From: Myxococcaceae bacterium | Lineage (GTDB): Bacteria > Myxococcota_A > UBA9160 | Reading direction: 5' to 3' | Length of the DNA: 45,174 bases | Assembly: GCA_905339255.1 (NCBI GenBank) | Contig: CAJPFO010000130.1 | Coordinates: forward strand, 1-45,174 | Shown: one piece after another, positions 40,552-45,174 of the stretch | Layout: each line of letters opens with the position of its first letter | Position numbering within the stretch: the first letter of the stretch is position 1 | The notes under the pieces: generated by a model | Database searches by the model: none | Seen by the model: only the letters and a program-made list of their open reading frames with translations | What the model was told of the DNA's origin: nothing | Translations under genes and position numbers: made by a program

Positions 40552-41088
40552 GCCTGCTCGAGGCCGTCGTTGCAGTGCTCCGCGAACGACGCGTCCCGCA
40601 TGCCGTCATCGGCGCCACCGCGCTCGCGTTCCACCGCGTTTCCCGAGCGACGGGAGATCTCGACCTCTTCGCGGTGCACGTCTCCTGCCTCGACCGCGAC
40701 ACCTGGCGACTCGTCGCCGAGGAGGGGTACGCCGTGGACGTACGCTCCGGCGACGAATCGGACCCGCTGGCGGGGGTCGTCCGATTCGAAGGCAGGCGAG
40801 GCGCCGGTGGATCTCGTCCTGGGTAGGTGGTCCTGGCAGGCCGAGATCCTCTCGCGCGCCGAGCCGCAATCGCTCCTCGGCGTGCTCGTGCCCGTCGTGC
40901 GTGCGACCGACCTCGTCCTTCTCAAGCTCTACGCGGGCGGACCGCAGGACCGGTGGGACATCGCGCAGCTCCTCTCGACGCAGGCGCGGGCTGACCTCGT
41001 CTCCGGGGTGCAGGCGGCTCTCCCGCAGCTTCCGGGCGATTGCAGGCTGCTCCGGGAGCGGGCTCTCGCCGAGACGGCATCCGCCTGA
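40548..41088 (+). pseudogene. Nucleotidyltransferase (AbiEii/DUF6036-like), frameshifted
   Basis: From TTG 40548 the frame gives SLLEAVVAVLRERRVPHAVIG-ATALAFHRVSRATGDLDLFAV, with the G-x-x-A and DLD metal-binding motif of minimal nucleotidyltransferases, up to VVRFEG near 40795. The family continues in another frame: EAPVDLVLGRWSW ... VRATDLVLLKLYAGGPQDRWDIAQLL to the TGA at 41088. The join lies about 40785-40805 and needs a one-base shift. No slippery heptamer is obvious, so this looks like a decayed gene (or a sequencing error) and not programmed frameshifting. Its partner is the 75-residue gene before it. If read through, the product would be about 180 residues. Confidence 0.75.
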
Positions 41089-41118
41089 TCGGGCCCGCGA
41101 AGCCCCGCCCCTTCCGGC

Positions 41119-41156
41119 TCAGGCACTCGTAAGCCGCACGTCAGGCAAGTGTAAGC
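41119..41156 (+). repeat. Two 16-bp direct repeats, 22-bp period, upstream of the PEP-CTERM gene
   Basis: TCAGGCACTCGTAAGC (41119-41134) and TCAGGCAAGTGTAAGC (41141-41156) agree at 13 of 16 bases and are spaced by 22 bp, two helical turns. They lie about 130 bp before the PEP-CTERM gene start; TACAAA (41178-41183) downstream may be a -10. The spacing suits cooperative binding by a dimeric activator (inference). Confidence 0.6.
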
Positions 41157-41283
41157 GCTGGTCCTGACACATCCGGGTACAAATGGACCCGCCAGCACGG
41201 ACCCTCCGTGCGGCAACTGGGAAGCGGGATTCGCGGCGGCGTGCGCAGGCAGCTCGTCCGATCCCGGATGAAAGGAGACGAGT

Positions 41284-42078
41284 ATGCTTCGCAAGATCGC
41301 AACCCTCACCGTCGCGGCCGGCCTCGTGGCGGCGGCCTCGCCGGCGCTGGCCACTACGGTGCTCTACGGCGGAAACATTTCCGGGCCGCGGTTCTTCGAC
41401 GTGAACACCGGAACGGGCGCCGAGTCGTCGATCGTCAACGGCGGCTATCAGATCCAGGCCCTCGCCTGGGATGGTGCCAACACGCTCTACGCTGGAAACG
41501 ACACGCGCTTCTTCAAGATCGACGTCAACACGGCCGTCGAGACCAGCATCAACGCGGCGGTGTCGTACAAGATCCAGGACCTCACCTTCGGCCCGGGCGG
41601 CGTGCTCTACGGCGCCAACGATACGCGCTGGTTCTCGATCAATCCCAGCACGGGTGCGATGACGAGCATCAATGCGGCGACGACCTATCAGGTCAACGCT
41701 CTCGCGTACGACCCGGTGAGCGGCATCATGTACGGCGCGAACTCGAACGGAGCCGCGGTCGGCGGAGAGAAGCTCTTCACGATCAACCCGGCGACCGGCG
41801 CGATGACCCTGATCAACGGCTCGCTCGGCTTGAACGTCCAGGGCATGGCGATCCATCCGGTGACGGGCGTGCTGTACGGTGTGGGCCATGACAACAGCCT
41901 GATTGGCGACACCCCCGACTTCTTCACGATCAACAAGTCGACCGGCGCCACCTCCATGATCAACGGCAACACGGCGTACGACGGCGACGCGATCGCCTTC
42001 GTTCCCGAGCCCGGCACGATGTTGCTGCTGGGCACGGGCCTCCTCGGCCTCGGCATCGCGGGCCGCAAGAAGGCCTAG
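41284..42078 (+). CDS. PEP-CTERM sorting-domain protein with beta-propeller-like repeats
   Basis: An exported surface protein of 264 residues. It has a signal peptide (MLRKIATLTVAAGLVAAASPALA), four to five repeats of about 40-45 residues built on LYGANDTRFF-x-I-NP-x-TGA-x-TSIN, resembling propeller blades, and a textbook PEP-CTERM tail: FVPEPGTMLLLGTGLLGLG then IAGRKKA, which exosortase systems process in exopolysaccharide-producing bacteria. ATG 41284 has AAAGGAG upstream. No exosortase gene is in the window. It is monocistronic: direct repeats precede it and a strong terminator follows. Confidence 0.92.
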   Translation: MLRKIATLTVAAGLVAAASPALATTVLYGGNISGPRFFDVNTGTGAESSIVNGGYQIQALAWDGANTLYAGNDTRFFKIDVNTAVETSINAAVSYKIQDLTFGPGGVLYGANDTRWFSINPSTGAMTSINAATTYQVNALAYDPVSGIMYGANSNGAAVGGEKLFTINPATGAMTLINGSLGLNVQGMAIHPVTGVLYGVGHDNSLIGDTPDFFTINKSTGATSMINGNTAYDGDAIAFVPEPGTMLLLGTGLLGLGIAGRKKA

Positions 42079-42118
42079 CCAGCGCGCACGGCGAGTCGGA
42101 CGTCGCAGGGCGTCCGTG

Positions 42119-42157
42119 GGCGCTCCGGGGGGAACCTCCCGGAGCGCCTCAATTTTT
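42119..42157 (+). terminator. Rho-independent terminator after the PEP-CTERM gene
   Basis: GGCGCTCCGGG (42119-42129) and CCCGGAGCGCC (42138-42148) form a perfect 11-bp stem with an 8-base loop, followed by TCAA and a five-T run (42153-42157). This is the clearest terminator in the window. Confidence 0.92.
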
Positions 42158-42186
42158 CCTCCAAGAACGAGCGTCGCTGAGCGATA

Positions 42187-45174
42187 ATGGCGGGTTGCGT
42201 CATGGGCCCGATTCCCCTCCACCTCCGCTTCGGCCGCTTCGAGCTCGACGAAGCGCGCTACTGCCTCCTCGAAGACGGGAGCCCGGTGACGATCGGGCCC
42301 AAGCCGCTCGCGATCCTCTTCCATCTGGCGCGGCACCGAGACCGCGTCGTGCGCAAGGAAGAGCTGCTCGAGGCCGTGTGGCCCGACACCACCGTCAGCG
42401 ACGACGCGATCTGGCAGAGCCTCTTCAAGGTGCGCGCGGCGCTCGGGACCGACGGCGCGAAGATGATCGAGACGCTGCGGGGAGTCGGCTTCCGCTTCGT
42501 GGCCGACGCTCACGACGCCGCGACGGCGGACGCGGCCGCGGCGCCGGCCCCCGCGAGGCCGGGCTTCGTCGGTCGCGAATCCGAGCTGACGCTGCTGCGC
42601 TCCGCGCTCGGCCGCGCTTCCGCAGCCGGCGGGGGCCTCGTGCTCCTCGCGGGAGAGCCGGGGATCGGCAAGACGCGCCTTGCCGAGATGCTGCTCGCAG
42701 AGGCGCAGGACGCGGGCATGGACGTCCGCGAGGCGTGCAGCCGCGAGGACCCGGGCGTTCCTGCCTTCTGGCTCTGGGCGCAGGTGCTGCGAGGCTACGC
42801 CGGCGCGTGGGACCCGCGGGCACTTCGCAGCGCGCTCGGCTCCGGCGCCACCGAGCTCGGGCGCATCGCACCGGAGCTGCGCGAGCTGCTGCAGCTCGAG
42901 CTTCCGGCGAGCGCGGATCACGAGGAGACGCGATTCCGGCTCTTCGATGCGCTCGGCGGCTTCCTCCAGCGCGCGTCGCGCGTAAGGCCGCAGGTGATCC
43001 TGCTGGACGACTTGCAGTGGGCCGACGCCGACTCTCTCGCCGCGCTGGCCTTTCTCGCGCGGGAGCTGCGACGCGAGCGGGTGCTCTTCCTCGCGACGGC
43101 GCGCGACGTCGACGCCGACCGCTCGCAGCCCTTCCAGGATCTCGTCACCGAGTACGCGAAGAGCGACACGCTGCTGCGCGTCCCCCTCGGCGGTCTCACC
43201 CCGTCGGAGGTCGGCCTGCTGGTCGAGGCGCACACGGGCGTTCGGCCGCCGGACGAGGTCATCGCGCTGCTGCACCGGAAGGCGGGAGGCAATCCTTTCT
43301 TCATCTCGCAGGTCCTGGCGCTCGCGCCCTTCGTCACTGACGCCGCCGCGGGCGGGCCGGCCGGCGCGTCGCTCGAGCGCCTCGCGCTCCCGGCGGGCAT
43401 GCAGCGTGTGGCAAGCAAGCGCCTCGCCGGGCTCGGTGCGGCCTGTCGCGAGGCGCTCGAGGTCGCCGCCGTCGTCGGGACGGAGTTCTCCTTCGCGCTC
43501 GTCGCACAGGCGCACGGCGGCGACCGCGGCGGGCTGCTCGAGGCGCTCGACGAGGGCGCCGCGCACGGCGTCGTCGTGCGCACCGAGGCGGACTCCTCGC
43601 GCTGGCGCTTTCTCCACGACCTGCTGCGCCAAGTGCTCTACGCCGAGCTTCTCGGGCCGTTGCGCGCGACGCTGCACGGGCGCGTGGCCGAAGCGCTCGA
43701 GGCGCTGCACGCCGGCCATCTTGCGCCCGTGGTGCCGGTGCTCGCGCATCACTACGGCGAGGCGGCGCCGCTGCTCGGCGCGGGCCAGGCCGTTCACTAC
43801 GCGAAATGGGCCGGGGATCTCGCACGGCAGGCGGCGGCCTATGCCGAGGCGGTCGCGCAGTACGAGCGCGCCCTGCGCGCGCTCGCGCTCGGCCCGCCCG
43901 CCCCCCGGCGCCGCGCGGAGCTGCTCGTCTGCCTCGCCCACGCGCTCCAGAGCGCCGGCCGCAATGCCCGCGCCCGCGAGGTCTACGAGGAGGCGGCGGC
44001 CGTCGCGCGCAGCGAGGCCGATGCTCCGCTCCTGGCGTTCTGCGCCCTCGGCTTCGCCGACTTCTTCATGGTCATGGCAGATCCCGCGGCCATCGCGCTG
44101 CTCGAAGAGGCGCTCTCGCTGCAGGGCCCCGAGCACTCGCGCATTCGCAGCCGCCTCCAGAGCGCGCTCGCCGTCCAGCTCGCGGGCATCCCCGAGCGGC
44201 AAGGAGAGGCCGCGCGGCTCGCGGCTGAGGCGGAGGCCTCGGCGCGGTCGCTCGGCAGCGGACGCTGCCTCGCCGCGGCTCTCCTCGCGCAGTCGAGCCT
44301 CGAACGCATGCGCCCCGGTGGCCGGCCGAGCCGGCGGCGCGCGCTCGCGACCGAAGCGGCTGCGGCCATCCGGGGCCGAGGCGAGACCACGTTCGAGGTG
44401 ATGGCGAGCCTCGCGCGCCATGGCGCGCTGCTCGAGATGGGCGATCTGGCTGCGGCCGACGCGGAGCTCGCGCGGCTCGAGAAGGGCGTGAAGCGGCTTC
44501 ACTCGCCGCACTGGCGCAACGTCGTCCCCTTCCTGCAGGCGGGGCGCGCCATGCTCGAGGGGCGCTTCGACGAGGCCGTGCCGCTCGGCGAGGCGGCCTT
44601 CGGCTCTCCCGAGCTCTACGACACACCGGACCTCAACTACCGCGCTCCCCTCCGGCTCGCAGTCGCCTACGAGCGGGGCCAGAGCGACGAGCTGCTCGCG
44701 CAGGCCGATCTTCTCGCGGAGCTCTATCCCGACTCGCTCGCCGCCCGCGCGGTGCGCGTCATCGGCCTCGCCGAGGCCGGCCGGGCCGGCGAGGAGCGCT
44801 GCGAGCTCGAAGCGATGGCGGCGGAAGGGCTCGCAGAAATCCCGGGAACGCTCGAATGGATGCTCGCGCTCGGCATCCTCAGTGAAGTCTGCGCCGATCT
44901 CGGTCACGCCGAGATCGCCCGCAGGGTCTACGCGCTTCTCGAGCCGCGCGCCGATGACTGGATCGTGGCCGGAAACGGCCGCTACCTGTTCGGCCCCGTC
45001 GCCCTTCACCTCGGGCAGCTCGCGCTCACCTTCGCGGATCTCGACACTGCGGAGCGACACCTCGAAACGGCGCTCGAGCGGGCCGAGACGATGCGGTCGC
45101 CGCCCTGGCGAGCCCACGTGCTCGCCGCCCTCGCTCTCGTCTGCGAGCAGCGCGCGACGTCCGCCTCCCGGCGC
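42187..45174 (+). CDS. Winged-helix / AAA ATPase / TPR transcriptional regulator (3' end cut by window edge)
   Basis: A large one-component regulator; 996 codons are open to the edge. Domains: an OmpR/PhoB-type DNA-binding domain (about 12-105: RFGRFELDEARYCLLEDGSPVTIGPKPLAIL ... AIWQSLFKVRAALG), an Ala-rich linker, an AAA_16-type STAND ATPase starting PGFVGRESELTLLRSAL with Walker A GEPGIGKT (156-163) and Walker B VILLDDLQWADADSL, then TPR-like helical repeats (YAEAVAQYERALRAL, AREVYEEAAAVARSEADA and others). Such STAND regulators bind a ligand or partner via the repeats. ATG 42187 and ATG 42202 are both possible starts; neither has a clear ribosome site. GATAAT at 42182-42187 would fit a -10 if the second is used. 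Targets unknown. Confidence 0.87.
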   Translation, partial: MAGCVMGPIPLHLRFGRFELDEARYCLLEDGSPVTIGPKPLAILFHLARHRDRVVRKEELLEAVWPDTTVSDDAIWQSLFKVRAALGTDGAKMIETLRGVGFRFVADAHDAATADAAAAPAPARPGFVGRESELTLLRSALGRASAAGGGLVLLAGEPGIGKTRLAEMLLAEAQDAGMDVREACSREDPGVPAFWLWAQVLRGYAGAWDPRALRSALGSGATELGRIAPELRELLQLELPASADHEETRFRLFDALGGFLQRASRVRPQVILLDDLQWADADSLAALAFLARELRRERVLFLATARDVDADRSQPFQDLVTEYAKSDTLLRVPLGGLTPSEVGLLVEAHTGVRPPDEVIALLHRKAGGNPFFISQVLALAPFVTDAAAGGPAGASLERLALPAGMQRVASKRLAGLGAACREALEVAAVVGTEFSFALVAQAHGGDRGGLLEALDEGAAHGVVVRTEADSSRWRFLHDLLRQVLYAELLGPLRATLHGRVAEALEALHAGHLAPVVPVLAHHYGEAAPLLGAGQAVHYAKWAGDLARQAAAYAEAVAQYERALRALALGPPAPRRRAELLVCLAHALQSAGRNARAREVYEEAAAVARSEADAPLLAFCALGFADFFMVMADPAAIALLEEALSLQGPEHSRIRSRLQSALAVQLAGIPERQGEAARLAAEAEASARSLGSGRCLAAALLAQSSLERMRPGGRPSRRRALATEAAAAIRGRGETTFEVMASLARHGALLEMGDLAAADAELARLEKGVKRLHSPHWRNVVPFLQAGRAMLEGRFDEAVPLGEAAFGSPELYDTPDLNYRAPLRLAVAYERGQSDELLAQADLLAELYPDSLAARAVRVIGLAEAGRAGEERCELEAMAAEGLAEIPGTLEWMLALGILSEVCADLGHAEIARRVYALLEPRADDWIVAGNGRYLFGPVALHLGQLALTFADLDTAERHLETALERAETMRSPPWRAHVLAALALVCEQRATSASRR

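Noticed and set aside
40785-40805. Programmed frameshift in the nucleotidyltransferase
   Set aside because: No slippery heptamer, stem-loop or internal Shine-Dalgarno is apparent; a decayed gene or base-calling error is simpler.
41119-45117. A 1332-codon open frame on the minus strand
   Set aside because: It is antisense to the PEP-CTERM and winged-helix/AAA genes, both of which have clear domains; the antisense translation is repetitive and matches nothing I recognise.
1-45174. tRNA, rRNA, CRISPR arrays, transposases and integrases
   Set aside because: None were recognised on either strand by eye; small or divergent RNA genes could be missed without a covariance search.

Overview
The window is about 45 kb of very GC-rich DNA (my impression is high 60s percent) that looks like a chromosomal segment of a Gram-negative, deltaproteobacterium-like organism (Myxococcota, Binatota or similar). 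This is inferred from gene content: an inner-membrane PBP1A, a type II secretion ExeA/GspB pair, an RND pump with its periplasmic adaptor, a PEP-CTERM protein, sigma-54 signalling, glutathione synthetase, a eukaryotic-type UDP-glucose pyrophosphorylase, a eukaryotic-type NADP isocitrate dehydrogenase, a type II pantothenate kinase, and two proteins of families that often use F420. No rRNA, tRNA or CRISPR array was recognised.

Layout. 1-6.4 kb: icd (cut by the left edge) and UDP-glucose pyrophosphorylase on the minus strand, then a hybrid histidine kinase convergent with a sigma-54 response regulator. 6.4-11.4 kb: a small histone-H1-like protein carrying two copies of a short aromatic/acidic repeat, glutathione synthetase, PBP1A, and an alpha/beta hydrolase. 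11.5-15.6 kb: plus-strand nth-nudF-LLM oxidoreductase operon, a rhomboid protease and a DUF4097-like beta-solenoid protein. 15.6-21.4 kb: GspB/ExeA, type II pantothenate kinase, a NarL-type regulator and an AMIN-domain envelope protein. 21.6-28.3 kb: tandem ArsA-type ATPases with C-terminal Hsp20-like domains, a HEAT-repeat protein coupled to a sulfotransferase, a DMT transporter, a methyltransferase and an SGNH hydrolase. 28.3-33.2 kb: an ArsR-family repressor divergent from an RND permease and adaptor across a compact symmetric operator/promoter. 33.2-38.9 kb: a zinc-ribbon miniprotein, an F420-type quinone reductase, a lipoprotein-like sulfatase, and an alkylglycerone-phosphate-synthase-like flavoprotein overlapping a glycerol kinase. 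38.9-41.1 kb is accessory: an AAA/DUF4143 ATPase behind a large palindrome and bracketed by a 23-bp direct repeat that copies the 3' end of the glycerol kinase gene, followed by a small helical protein coupled to a frameshifted nucleotidyltransferase (toxin-antitoxin-like). 41.1-45.2 kb: a PEP-CTERM protein with a strong terminator, then a winged-helix/AAA/TPR regulator cut by the right edge.

The genome is very compact. Co-oriented neighbours repeatedly overlap by 4 bases (ATGA, GTGA, TTGA, CTGA), and convergent neighbours four times share a 4-base stop-stop overlap. Several start codons lie at or within a few bases of the predicted transcription start with no Shine-Dalgarno, so leaderless mRNAs look likely. 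The most interesting items are the ArsR/RND symmetric divergent promoter, the direct-repeat-bounded DUF4143 cassette, the AGPS-like/glycerol kinase pair, the histone-tailed repeat protein and the tandem ArsA genes.
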